NCBI GenBank assembly: GCA_039583875.1
Contig: CM077152.1
Coordinates: 20,683,538-20,747,537 of the forward strand
Length of the DNA: 64,000 bases
Direction of reading: 5' to 3'
From: Platanthera guangdongensis
Lineage: Eukaryota > Streptophyta > Magnoliopsida > Asparagales > Orchidaceae
The position numbers and the translations under genes are program-made. Shown one piece after another: positions 1-9,224 of the stretch; within the stretch, counting starts at the first letter, position 1, and the number at the start of each line of letters is the position of its first letter. The notes below the pieces were generated by a model that was not told the origin of the DNA, did not search any database, and saw only the letters and a list, made by a program, of their open reading frames with translations.

Positions 1-219
1 GGCACAATTATCAATCAGAGTATCTGGTTCTCCATGATTAACAAGTCACGTTATTGAACTCTAATCAAGATGGTATCATTTTGTGGATCTGGATTTCATA
101 TTAAAGATATCATATCTGATCTTGTGAAAGGATCAATATCGCGGTTTGATCTTTATTCGGCTAATAGCAGAGTTTGTCGGACATTTCTTCTGCTATCCGA
201 TTATATCTTCCTTATCGTA

Positions 220-1140
220 TCAACAGTTAACATTCACAAGTTCCCTTCAGGTACTTACAATTTACTTTCCTTTAATATCTGCTTCTAACTCTTCTTTTGT
301 AAAGATTAGCAGGTATTTGCAAGTTCCCTTCAGGTACTTACAACTTACTCTTCTTTCATATCTGCTGCTCACTCTTTTCTTACAGAGATTAGAAGTTATT
401 TGCAAGTTCCATCCAGTTACTTGCAACTTAGTTTTTTTCATATCTGTTACTCACTCTTTTCTTGCAGAGATTAGCAGTTATTTGCAAGTTCCATCCAGGT
501 ACTTGCAACTTAGTTTTCTTTCATATCTGTTGCTTACTCTACCTTTTGCAGAGATTAGCAGGTATTTGCAACTTCCATCCAAGTACTTGCAACTTAGTTT
601 TCTTTCATATCTGCTACTCACTTTTTTTGCAGAGATTAGCAAGTATTTGCAAGTTCCATCCAGATACTTGCAACTTAGTTTTCTTTCATATCTGCTACTC
701 ACTCTTTTCTTGCAGAGATTAGCAGGTATTTGCAAGTTCCATCCATGTACTTACAACTTAGTTTTCTTTCATATCTGTTACTCACTCTTTTCTTGCAGAG
801 ATTAACAGATATTTGCAAGTTCCATTCAGATACTTGCAACTTAGTTTTCTTTCATATCTGTCGCTTACTTTTCCTTTTGCAGAGATTAGCAGATATTTGC
901 AAGTTCCATCCAGGTACTTGTGACTTAGTTTTCTATTATATCTGTCGCTTACCCTTCTTTTGGCTGGAACTACCAGATATTTGCAAGTTCTCTTCAGGTA
1001 CTTGCGACTTACTTTACTTTCACATCTACTGTTTACTCTTCTTTTTGCAGAAGCTAACAGGTGCGTGCAAGCCTCCTTCAGGTACTTACAAGTTATTCTT
1101 CTTCTATGCTTTCCTCTCATCTTTGTTTTGCAGAGCTCAA
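220..1140 (+). repeat. 83-bp tandem array, 11 units, splice-site-like
   Basis: About 11 head-to-tail units of 81-84 bp; GAGATT recurs at 385, 467, 551, 632, 715, 798 and 882, and the units decay toward both ends. Each unit has a pyrimidine-rich stretch ending in TTGCAG, then AGATTAGCAG, then GTATTTGCAAG, so each carries something resembling a 3' splice site and a 5' splice site about 10 bp apart. Overlapping open frames through it are by-products of a unit length near a multiple of three. It lies just upstream of the polypurine tract and 3' LTR of the outer element. Confidence 0.9.
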
Positions 1141-1367
1141 TGGAAGACATTCACGTCTTCTTCATTTTGCAAAAACAATTCAGGTACACACGAGATGTAC
1201 CTCTTTTCGTCTGCATTAACTTTTCTTTTGCAGGAAAAAGATAGGCATTGACAAACCTCTTCTGAGGAGAGACATCAGGTTCTATCTCTCCTTACCTCTG
1301 ACTTTTCCGAGGGGAGGATCACGATTTCCGTGGGTCTCCTACTTTTTCGAAGTTCCCTTCGGGACTT

Positions 1368-1383
1368 AAAAAAGTGCGGAGAT
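1368..1383 (+). other. Polypurine tract of the outer element (also 31874-31889)
   Basis: AAAAAAGTGCGGAGAT lies two bases before the first base of the outer LTR (1386), the expected place for the plus-strand primer of an LTR retrotransposon. The same sequence is at 31874-31889 in the second copy. Assignment is by position and purine content. Confidence 0.6.
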
Positions 1384-1385
1384 TA

Positions 1386-2652
1386 TATTAACCCAGAAAT
1401 CAGTGATCCCTCCCAAGATAGCCAGCTCGCAAGTCGCTGTCTGCGCCAGGTTCCCCCTGAAGGTCGCGGCCTATCAGCCCTTTTTGGGTCTGGCGGACAG
1501 ACAGTTCTCTGTCCGCTCAGGCCGTGTGGCTAGGGCGGTCTCCTAGGTCTGACCGCCCAGGTCGCGCAGTAGCTGCTTGATCTGCATGGGATGCGGACTG
1601 CTTTCGCAGTCTGCCCCTACATGCCTCGCGGTTGGATCGGCTAACCGCGCAATGGTTCCCTCAATTCCAACAGGTGCAGACTACCCAACTAGGTGGCAGA
1701 CTCGCAATGCTATCCCCCAAGACCGCTCGGTAACCGCATGCTCAGCAGGAGGCGCGGTCTGCTCTCCAGCCCGCTCTTACAGGTCGTCCGGCCAGCAAGG
1801 CTATGATACCACAGGCGACCACCCTTTATACAAATGCGAACAACTCTCAGCTACATCCCAGTCCGCCAAGAAGTAGGCGACCTGCCTCCAGGTCGCCCGA
1901 CAGTACTCGACAATCTTCAGTTTGCCAGGCAGGCGACAACAAGCGTCAGGCCGTCCAGCAGGGGCGACAAGCCTATCCATCCTTGATAATACAAGCCTGT
2001 CCATCCAGCGGGAGCGGACATCAGCAGCAGGGGCGACCTGCTCATTCAGTCCGCCAGGTCGCCCAACCGGCGACCAACCCTCCTGCCCGCCAGCAGTTCG
2101 CGGACTCAATTCAGTCCGCCCAAGGATGGTGGACGACAACAGGACCGTCAATCCGCACGACATCTAGCGACATGCTCCACCTGTCCGACAGTAGTGTGCG
2201 GACTCGGTCTCAATCCGCCTAAGGAAGGACTTGGCAGCAGGACCGACAACTCTTCACCAGACCGCACAACACAACGCGGACTCAAATCCAGCCCGCCAGA
2301 TAGTGGCGAGCTCACTCCTACAGCAGGAGATCTGCTCCTTCTATTCGGCAGAAGACGACAGACGTCTCCATCCAGCAGTAGAGGCGGACTCAACCTGTCC
2401 GCCGCGAGCTAGCGGACTCATTGCGCAATCCGCCAAGAGCACTCCAGCTTTCCAGCACCGGCCACTTCCCAGCAGCAGGTGAACTACACCTCAGCCCGCA
2501 TAGTTTGGCGTGAGCTCGCTTAGTGCAGCAGAGGCAGACTCGTCCTAGTCCGCCAGCAGCAGATCAGTTCAAGAAGGCATCTGCATCAACTCGGCGCGGA
2601 CTCGACGAACTTCTTTGTCTACTCGCACAACTCACTGACGTACCGGGGGTAA
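1386..2652 (+). mobile_element. Outer element 3' LTR, left part (copy 1)
   Basis: Starts TATTAACCC where the sister LTR at 22838 starts TGTTAACCC, and then stays alignable with that LTR for over 1.1 kb. Many differences are C/T or G/A changes, as expected from decay of methylated DNA. The LTR is cut at 2652 by the younger gypsy element; the five bases GGTAA (2648-2652) recur at 16125-16129. The remainder of this LTR is at 16130-16409. Confidence 0.8.
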
Positions 2653-3354
2653 TGTACAACCCTATATTCGCTGAGCCAGACAAGGAGGCACAATGGTCAC
2701 AGTTGGGTTAGCCGAAGCGTTCTCGCCCTAAGGAAGATCTCGCCCTAAGGAAGATCCCGCCAAAAGAGGGCGGGAACGATTGCGCCTGATCGTTGAATGA
2801 GGGGCCGTGAGCCAAGACCGTCGAGCGCGGACTGCGCGGAAGCGCTTGCGCCCGAGCTGCACTCCTTTCTCAAAGAGTTCTCGCCTACGCCGGGCGAGAA
2901 CGCTCGCGCCATGCCCTGGGCAGAAGGGTCTCGGCACAGCTCTCGCTGAGTGGGGCCCTGGGCCTTAGGAAGAATGTCCTAATTGCCCTCAGGAGAAATT
3001 ACTTCAGTACCCTCAGAAAAACAGCGGGATTCGGCTATTTGCAGACCAACTAGGGGCATTTCAGTAATCTCAAGGCAGCAAAAACTATAAATAGACCCAT
3101 AAGGGCTCCTTAGAAAGCAAGCGATCATTGTCTCTCAAATTCCAGTGCTTTCTGAGGAGCTCCTAGCCCAGCTTTGGCTTTGGAGGGGAAGCTCTCAGAG
3201 ATCTTCCGGGTGTGAGGTGGGACCTCCCTGCTGAGGCAATTGGGTCAGTCTTAGGTCCTTAGAATCCAGCCAAGGGGTGAGACTTGAGAGAAGTAGGTTT
3301 TGGCTGCACCCCTTTTTCTTCGAACTTCAGTTGGGGTCATATTTGGCTTCAACA
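2653..3354 (+). repeat. 5' LTR, gypsy copy 1
   Basis: 702 bp from TGTACAACCC to GGCTTCAACA. The core promoter TATAAATA is at 3086-3093, followed by GACCCATAAGGGCTCC at the probable start of R. Target duplication GGTAA at 2648-2652. A possible minus-strand primer site begins with TGGTGC at 3359, five bases past the LTR; it only loosely resembles the TGGCGC primer sites of plant gypsy elements. Confidence 0.93.
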
Positions 3355-3412
3355 ATTCTGGTGCGGTGAGCGTGGACGGCAGCCGATTCAAGAAAGCCTT
3401 AAGTTTGGTCTC

Positions 3413-5380
3413 ATGGCTGGAGGTGAAGGTGAAGGGTCAGGTTCTGGAGGATCCCCCACCCGGGGAGAGGAAGCAACAAAGAGGATGCTGGATGAGTTCA
3501 GGCGAGAGGTCTTGCAAACAATCAGTTTAGCCTTCTCGGCGAGAGGCGAGTGGGCCACCCCTCAGGTCCCCATAGAAGAGGTCCCGCTCTTGGGCGAGAA
3601 CGCCCCAGGGCAGCGCCCAGGAAAGGAGGTCCCGGGCGAGGCTGGCGAGAGAGATGTAGCGGCGCGGGAACTCTTCCCAGGCTAGAGCCAGCGCCCGGGC
3701 AAGGAGGCGCTGACGGATCTGGGCGAGAAGGAAGCAGCGGTGCGGGAGCTTTTCCCAGGGCACGGTCTCGCGGATCGGGCCAGCCAGCCGAGGCCGCGGG
3801 ACGTGCCCTCTCGCCAGGCAGGAGGCGAGAGCCCCTTTAGCGAGCTCATCATCTCGGCTCCGGTACCAGAGGGGTTCCGGGAGCCCGACATGTCCTACTA
3901 CTCGGGGAAGGATGACCCGGTGCAGCACGTACAGTGGTTTGAAGACGTTGTGTCAATAAGGAAGATGACAGATGCCTTCAAGTGCCGGCTGTTCGCCATC
4001 ACGTTGAAAGAGAAGGCTCGGGATTGGTTCCACCAGTTGCCAGCAAGGTCAATCTACTGTTTTGAAGATCTGCGGAGAAGTTTCCTGTTGAGGTTCTCAA
4101 CCTCAAAGAAGCGGAAGAAGGAAGCGGAGTGTCTGTTTGCGGTGAGGCAGAGGCCGGATGAGACGCTGGGTCACTATGTTGACCGGTTCCAGGAGGAGAT
4201 CCTTTTGGTCCAGGAGGTTCCAGGGTACGCGCTGATGCTAGCCTTCACCCTGGGGCTGAGACCGGGATTTTTTAGCATGGAGTTGAAGAGGGTGCCCCCC
4301 CCCCTCTCCTTCGAGGAGCTCATGGAGAGGGCGGCAAAGGAGATTGACTTCGAGAGAGCAAACCCAGCATTCGCCAGAAAGTTGGCCAAGCTGGCAGAGG
4401 ATGACGGGAAGGAACCAGCAACGGGAAGGCAGAAGGAGCCGAGGGAACAGAGGGAGCAAAGGGAAGAAAGGAGAAGGGAGGAGCCCCGAAGGTTTGGGCA
4501 GCAGCAGGGTTGGGGGGCCCGGGAGCCGAACAACCGGTTAGGTTGGAGGCCCCAGGAGGGTCGCCCCCAGGGCCCAGGAGAAGGCTATCAGGGGAGAGAT
4601 AACCTGCGGGAGCCCCGGAGGTTCGATCGACCGGCATGGAGGCAGGAGCCGAGGGGTCGTCCCCCACCACCGCAGGAGGCCATGGAAGTAGGGAGAGGGA
4701 GAGGAGCAGCCAGAGGAGCCCGTGGAGGAGGCAGAAGAGGAAGGGGAGATGGAAGAAGGGGCGGGGAGGCGTTGCTTTTTTGCGACTTCCATCAGGAGGA
4801 AGGTCACGCGACGGCCACCTGCCCGGAGTTCTTAGAGTTGAGGGAGGCAAGGGGAGCAGGGAGGCAGGATCCACCGGTGAGGATAGTGGAGGTGCAGCAG
4901 GGCGAAGTGGAAGACAGGTGCGAAGACCGGGTGGATGTAGGGACCCGGGGAGGAATCAGGGTGATTCACGGAGGAGTGGGGATCGAGGCAACCCGCAAGG
5001 GGAGCCTGCAAACCATGTACCGGAGGGGGGTGGCCTCCACCTCCCAGATTCCCCCACCAGAAGAAAAGATTACTTTTTCATCAGCAGACATGCCAGACTA
5101 TGAAGACCCATTCTGCGACGCCCTGGTGATCCAGACGGCGGTGGAGAACTATACCGTTTCAAGGATATTGGTAGATAACGGAAGCTCGGTTAATGTCATC
5201 TTCAAGAAGGCCTTTGATGAGATGAGGGTCGAAGGGAAGAGGGTCTTGGCGTCGGATGGACCTCTGTTCGGGTTCTCCGGAGAGAAAGGAGGTAGAAGGA
5301 GGAGTAGGGTTGCATGTAAGGTTGGGGGGCGTGTCGCGGAACTGCAGGTTCGTGATCGTGGACGCCCCGAGCAGCTATAA
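3413..5380 (+). pseudogene. Gag and N-terminal protease of the gypsy element, copy 1 (TAG inside)
   Basis: One frame from ATG 3413 (MAGGEGEG...) to the stop at 5378-5380, broken by an in-frame TAG at 3683-3685. A ~25-residue segment ending RELFPG is repeated on either side of that TAG. A capsid-type retrotransposon gag domain lies at about 3970-4340, with KEKARDWFHQL and the basic-acidic tail EELMERAAKEIDFE. An Arg/Gly-rich stretch follows, then a zinc knuckle of form C-x2-H-x4-H-x4-C at 4781-4822. The aspartic protease active site is LVDNGSS with the aspartate codon at 5174. The frame is lost near 5275, so the protease C-terminus (YNAIFGRPLIS) lies in another frame. The gag domain itself is open in this copy. 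Confidence 0.88.
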
Positions 5381-6272
5381 TGCCATCTTTGGGCGTCCCC
5401 TCATCAGCGCCTTTCGTTGCGTCCCCTCCTCGTTCCATCAGTGCCTCAAGTTCAACAATGGGGGGGTACAGGTCAGGGTAAGAGGGGACCCGAAGGTGGC
5501 AAGGCAATGTTACGTTACAGCAGTCAACACCATATCGTGGATGGCAGAGGCAGAAGAGTTGGAGATAGAGATGGCGGCCCTAGAGGAGGTTGTCGAGGAA
5601 GAGGAGATGGTCCTAGAGGAGGTAAGAAAGATAGCTGGAGAGGAAGCCGGAGAAAAGGGGACTGAGAAGCTGCAAGGAGATGTGCAGGCGGTCCCGGGGG
5701 GCGGGGAGCAGGAGAGCCCGGAAGGGACAATGGAAGTAGAAGAGCAAGCGGCAGGAGAAGTCGAGGGAGAGGCCCCGAGGGGCGTAGGAGCCGAGCAGCA
5801 GCAGGGGGGGATAGAAGCGATGGAGATTGAGGAGGAGGGAGAAAGAGGAGAGCTGGAGCTGGAGGAGGAGGCAAGGGCCGGTTGGGAGCAGTCGCGGCTG
5901 GAGCCGGCCGAAGAAGTGGTGGAGATGGAGGTCTTCACCGACGCTGGAAAAGTACAAAGGGTGCGGGTCAGCGGGGGCTTGAGTCTCGAGGCCCGGGAGC
6001 AGGTGCGGGCTTGCATTCAAAGCAATGTTGACATCTTCGCTTGGAGCGCGGCGGACATGCCAGGCATCGACGCCGACGTAGCCTGCCACCGCCTGAACTT
6101 GGACCCCCGCACCCGCCCCATCCGTCAAAAGATGAGGGCCATCGCCACCAAGCTGGAGGAACCCATTCGCGAGGAGGTCAAGAAACTCCTGGAGGCGGGC
6201 TTCATCTCAGAGATCCAGTATCCAGGCTGGATCTCCAATGTGGTAATGGTAAAGAAAGGAGGTGGTAAATGA
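5256..6272 (+). pseudogene. Protease C-terminus, acidic linker and RT N-terminus, copy 1
   Basis: Continues the polyprotein after the frameshift near 5275. It first encodes the protease end SSYNAIFGRPLISAFRC, then a glutamate-rich linker of about 120 residues with almost no order. After that comes the lead-in of a Ty3-type RT: FAWSAADMPGID, then the conserved lead-in helix EVKKLLEAGFISEIQYPGW and NVVMVKK. It stops at TGA 6270-6272, exactly where RT proteins of this lineage carry a conserved tryptophan (GKWRMC). The next codons AGG ATG TGT ATT GAC resume RT in the same frame, so this is a nonsense change of a TGG codon shared by both copies. Confidence 0.85.
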
Positions 6273-7445
6273 AGGATGTGTATTGACTTTTCTTTGTTGA
6301 ATAAATCATGCCCTAAGGATTGCTACCCCCTGCCTCGGATCGACGCGCTGGTTGATTCAGCCGTCGGTTTTTCTGTCATGAGCTTTTTAGATGCTTTTTC
6401 AGGTTATCACCAGATCCGGATGCACCCTCCTGACACCAAGGATGTCTCCTTCATCACGAGGGAGGGATGCTTCAGTTACAAGATGATGCCCTTTGGGTTA
6501 AAGAACGCAGGGGCCACCTATCAGCGCATGATGGATCGGGTCTTCCAGGATCAGAGGGGGAGGAACTTGGAGGTTTACGTCGACGACCTAATGATCAAAA
6601 GCAAGTGCATAGTTTCGCACCTGCAAGACCTCGAGGAAACATTCACCACCCTGAGAAGGTTTAAAATGAGGCTGAATCCCTTGAAGTGTGTCTTTGGGGT
6701 CAGCCGCGGGAAGTTCCTCGGGCATCTTCTGACTCCGGCAGGGGTGGAGCCCAACCCGGACAAGGTCAAGGTCATCCTGTATTTGGAGTCGCCACGCGAC
6801 ACCAAGGAGGTCCAGCGCTTGACAGGCAAGCTGGCTGGGCTAAGCAGGTTCCTCTCCAGGGCAGGAGACAAGTGTTCTTCATTCTTTAAGGTGTTGCGGG
6901 GGAATCAAAGGTTCGAATGGACGGCCGAGTGCGAAGAGGCCTTCCAAGGGCTGAAAAGACAACTCTCTCAGGCTCCCCTCCTTCAGAGCCCAAAGGAAGG
7001 AGAGGACCTGACCTTGTACCTCGGGGTAGGAGCAGAGGCGGTGAGCTCCGTTCTAATGAGGGAAGAAGGAAAGAAGCAGCTGTCCATCTACTACGTCAGC
7101 CGGATATTGAGGAAAGCGGAGCTTCGCTACCCCATCCTGGAAAAGCTCGCTTATGCCTTGGTCATCTCGGCCAGAAAGCTCCGGCCGTACTTTCAAGCGC
7201 ATTCGATTAGGGTGGTGACCGGCCACCCTCTTCGCAAGATCTTCGAAGGAGTAGAGCACTCGGGAAGACTGGCTAAGTGGTCCATTGAGTTAAGCGAGTT
7301 CGACATCTCCTTTGTCCCAAGGCTCTCCATCAAGGCACAGGCGGTGGCGGACTTCCTAGCAGACTACATTGTTGAGGTCGAGGGGGAAGAGCAGCAACCG
7401 CGAGAAGCATGGAGGTTGATGGGGCCTCAGGAAGGCATTCCGTAG
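6273..7445 (+). CDS. Reverse transcriptase and RNase H, copy 1
   Basis: Same frame as the preceding segment after the TGA. RT motifs run in order: MCIDFSLLNKSCPKDCYPLP, LDAFSGYHQIRMHP, FSYKMMPFGLKNAGATYQR, the catalytic YVDD at 6576-6587, then the thumb and connection (FLGHLLTPAGVEPNPDKV). The gypsy RNase H follows from about 7006: LYLGVGAEAVSSVLM, YYVSRILRKAELRYPILEKLA and DFLADYIVE. RT copies element RNA to DNA in cytoplasmic particles, and RNase H removes the RNA strand. The frame ends at 7445, after overlapping the next frame. A frameshift near 7405-7420 separates it from the second RNase H. Confidence 0.93.
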   Translation, partial: RMCIDFSLLNKSCPKDCYPLPRIDALVDSAVGFSVMSFLDAFSGYHQIRMHPPDTKDVSFITREGCFSYKMMPFGLKNAGATYQRMMDRVFQDQRGRNLEVYVDDLMIKSKCIVSHLQDLEETFTTLRRFKMRLNPLKCVFGVSRGKFLGHLLTPAGVEPNPDKVKVILYLESPRDTKEVQRLTGKLAGLSRFLSRAGDKCSSFFKVLRGNQRFEWTAECEEAFQGLKRQLSQAPLLQSPKEGEDLTLYLGVGAEAVSSVLMREEGKKQLSIYYVSRILRKAELRYPILEKLAYALVISARKLRPYFQAHSIRVVTGHPLRKIFEGVEHSGRLAKWSIELSEFDISFVPRLSIKAQAVADFLADYIVEVEGEEQQPREAWRLMGPQEGIP

Positions 7446-9112
7446 GGGCAGGGGTGGTGTTGACAAGTCCTCAGGGGGTAACCATAGAGCAAGCAGTCAT
7501 TTTACATTTCCTCGTGACCAACAATCAAGCGGAGTATGAGGCCATTATTGCCGGCCTTCGCCTGGCAAAGGAGCTGGAGATTCGGGATGTGGAAGTTTTC
7601 ACTGATTCAAAGGTAGTGGCATCGCAGATCCGGGGAGAGTTTGAAGCTCGGGAGCCAACCCTCATCAGATACCTCTCCAAGGTAAGGGCGATCATCGGAG
7701 GATTCCGGTCTTTCTCAATTCAACATGTTCCAAGGGAAGAAAGTGTAACCGCCGATCGACTGGCCAAGTTCGGACCTCGGGGAGGAGGGACCTTGACGGA
7801 GTTGTTCCGACCGGCTATCGAGGAAGGAGAGTTGATGCTCGTGGATCGGCAACCCTCGTGGGTAGATCCATTTGTGGCCTTCCTAACCACCGGTGAACTG
7901 CCTGAGGGGACCAAGGTCGGGAGAAGCTTCAAGCGCAAAGCGGCTCACTACTTGATGATGGAGGGGGGTCTGCACCGTAAGATGTTGTCAGGGCTCCTAG
8001 CTAGATGTGTGACCGAAGAAGAAATCCCGAAGATTTTAAGGGAAGTGCACTCGGGCGAGTGCGGCAGTCACTCTGGAGGAAGGACACTGGAGGCAAGGGT
8101 GGTCAGACAGGGGTACTTCTGGCCCACCCTAAGGAGGGATGTCATGGAGTTTGCGAGGAGGTGTCAAAAATGTCAGCTCTACGCCCCCCTTCAACTCTTG
8201 GCAGCTCAGAGACTCCGGAGCATCACGGCACCATGGCCATTTGCCATCTGGGGAATGGACTTAGTTGGGCCCTTTCCTCCGGCCAGTGGGCAGAGAAGGT
8301 TTCTCTTGGTCATGGTCGATTATTTCTCAAAGTGGCTAGAGGTTAAAGCCTTAGCCAAGGTCACCTCGCAGGTCATAAGGAATTTTATCTGGGGAGAAAT
8401 CATTTGTAGACATGGATTGCCCCAAGCAATAGTGACCGATAACGGCCCCCAGTTTGCCAGCGAGGAGTTCATCAGCTTCTGCGCTCAAGTAGGGATAGAT
8501 CTCTGGTTTGCCTCCGTCCATCACCCTCGGAGTAACGGCCAAGTGGAAGCAGCAAACAAAATCATTGTGAACCTACTAAAGAAAAAGGTGGAGAACTTAA
8601 AGGGAAATTGGGTGGAGCAGCTTCCATCGGTCCTGTGGGCACTACGAACGACCCCGAACACGGCCACCAGTGAGACCCCCTTCAAGCTCTCTCATGGGTG
8701 TGAAGCCGTCCTACTAGTGGAGTTCGAGGTCCGGTCCCCGCGAGTCACAGCCGCGGGCGAAGGAGACGAGGCTTGGAGGGTGGAGAATGAAGAGGGGCAG
8801 CGCCTCTCGTTAGATATGGTGGAGGAACTGCGAGACGTAGCAGCTATCAGGCAAGAAGAGATCAAGCGACGAATGGCCAAGCATTTTGATAAGCATGTTA
8901 GGGTCAAGCAGTTTGCTGAAGGAGATCTGGTGCTGAGAAAGGTTGACGCGGCAGGGAGGTCGGCTCCCGTCGGTAAGCTCCACCCGAACTGGGAAGGTCC
9001 ATACATTGTGAAGGAAGTCCTCGGAACGGGGGGATACTACCTCCAGGACGTGGAGGGAAGAGCCCTAAGCCACACTTGGAGTGGTGATGATCTAAAACGC
9101 TTCTACCCCTGA
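7409..9112 (+). CDS. Archaeal-type RNase H and integrase, copy 1
   Basis: 567 codons. The N-terminus is a second RNase H (VDGAS..GAGVVLTSP, NNQAEYEAIIAGLRLA, VFTDSKVVASQI), the extra archaeal-type domain typical of Tat elements. The integrase follows: an HHCC zinc module ending CQKC at about 8173, then the catalytic triad of aspartate 8258 (WGMDLVGPF), aspartate 8438 (TDNGPQF) and glutamate 8546 (GQVEAAN), spaced as D-x59-D-x35-E. The C-terminal module contains LRKVDAAGRSAPVGKLHPNW and ends HTWSGDDLKRFYP. The frame is fully open. The first ATG may not be a real start, since a polyprotein is expected. Confidence 0.93.
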   Translation: MEVDGASGRHSVGAGVVLTSPQGVTIEQAVILHFLVTNNQAEYEAIIAGLRLAKELEIRDVEVFTDSKVVASQIRGEFEAREPTLIRYLSKVRAIIGGFRSFSIQHVPREESVTADRLAKFGPRGGGTLTELFRPAIEEGELMLVDRQPSWVDPFVAFLTTGELPEGTKVGRSFKRKAAHYLMMEGGLHRKMLSGLLARCVTEEEIPKILREVHSGECGSHSGGRTLEARVVRQGYFWPTLRRDVMEFARRCQKCQLYAPLQLLAAQRLRSITAPWPFAIWGMDLVGPFPPASGQRRFLLVMVDYFSKWLEVKALAKVTSQVIRNFIWGEIICRHGLPQAIVTDNGPQFASEEFISFCAQVGIDLWFASVHHPRSNGQVEAANKIIVNLLKKKVENLKGNWVEQLPSVLWALRTTPNTATSETPFKLSHGCEAVLLVEFEVRSPRVTAAGEGDEAWRVENEEGQRLSLDMVEELRDVAAIRQEEIKRRMAKHFDKHVRVKQFAEGDLVLRKVDAAGRSAPVGKLHPNWEGPYIVKEVLGTGGYYLQDVEGRALSHTWSGDDLKRFYP

Positions 9113-9224
9113 GGGGGAAGGATGTAACCATGTATCTCAAAAATAAACTTGTTATATTATATCGATTGATTCTCCCTTAACTAGTATCGAATTTTTCATA
9201 ACATAACATAGTCGTATGTTTTGC
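9113..9224 (+). other. Short spacer after pol with a purine tract
   Basis: Right after the integrase stop comes GAGGGGGAAGGATGTAAC. This purine run followed by TGTAAC resembles a polypurine tract abutting an LTR start. The real 3' LTR is 6.3 kb away, so this may be an ancestral element end or a second plus-strand primer. The rest is AT-rich. Confidence 0.35.

Noticed and set aside
146..805. A 219-codon frame (also 30652-31311) and related short frames
   Set aside because: They are translations of the 83-bp tandem array; the residues repeat with the DNA unit and mean nothing on their own.
5510..6128. Serine/proline-rich minus-strand frames opposite the acidic linker
   Set aside because: Mirror frames of the glutamate-rich polyprotein linker; purine-rich coding DNA lacks stops on the other strand.
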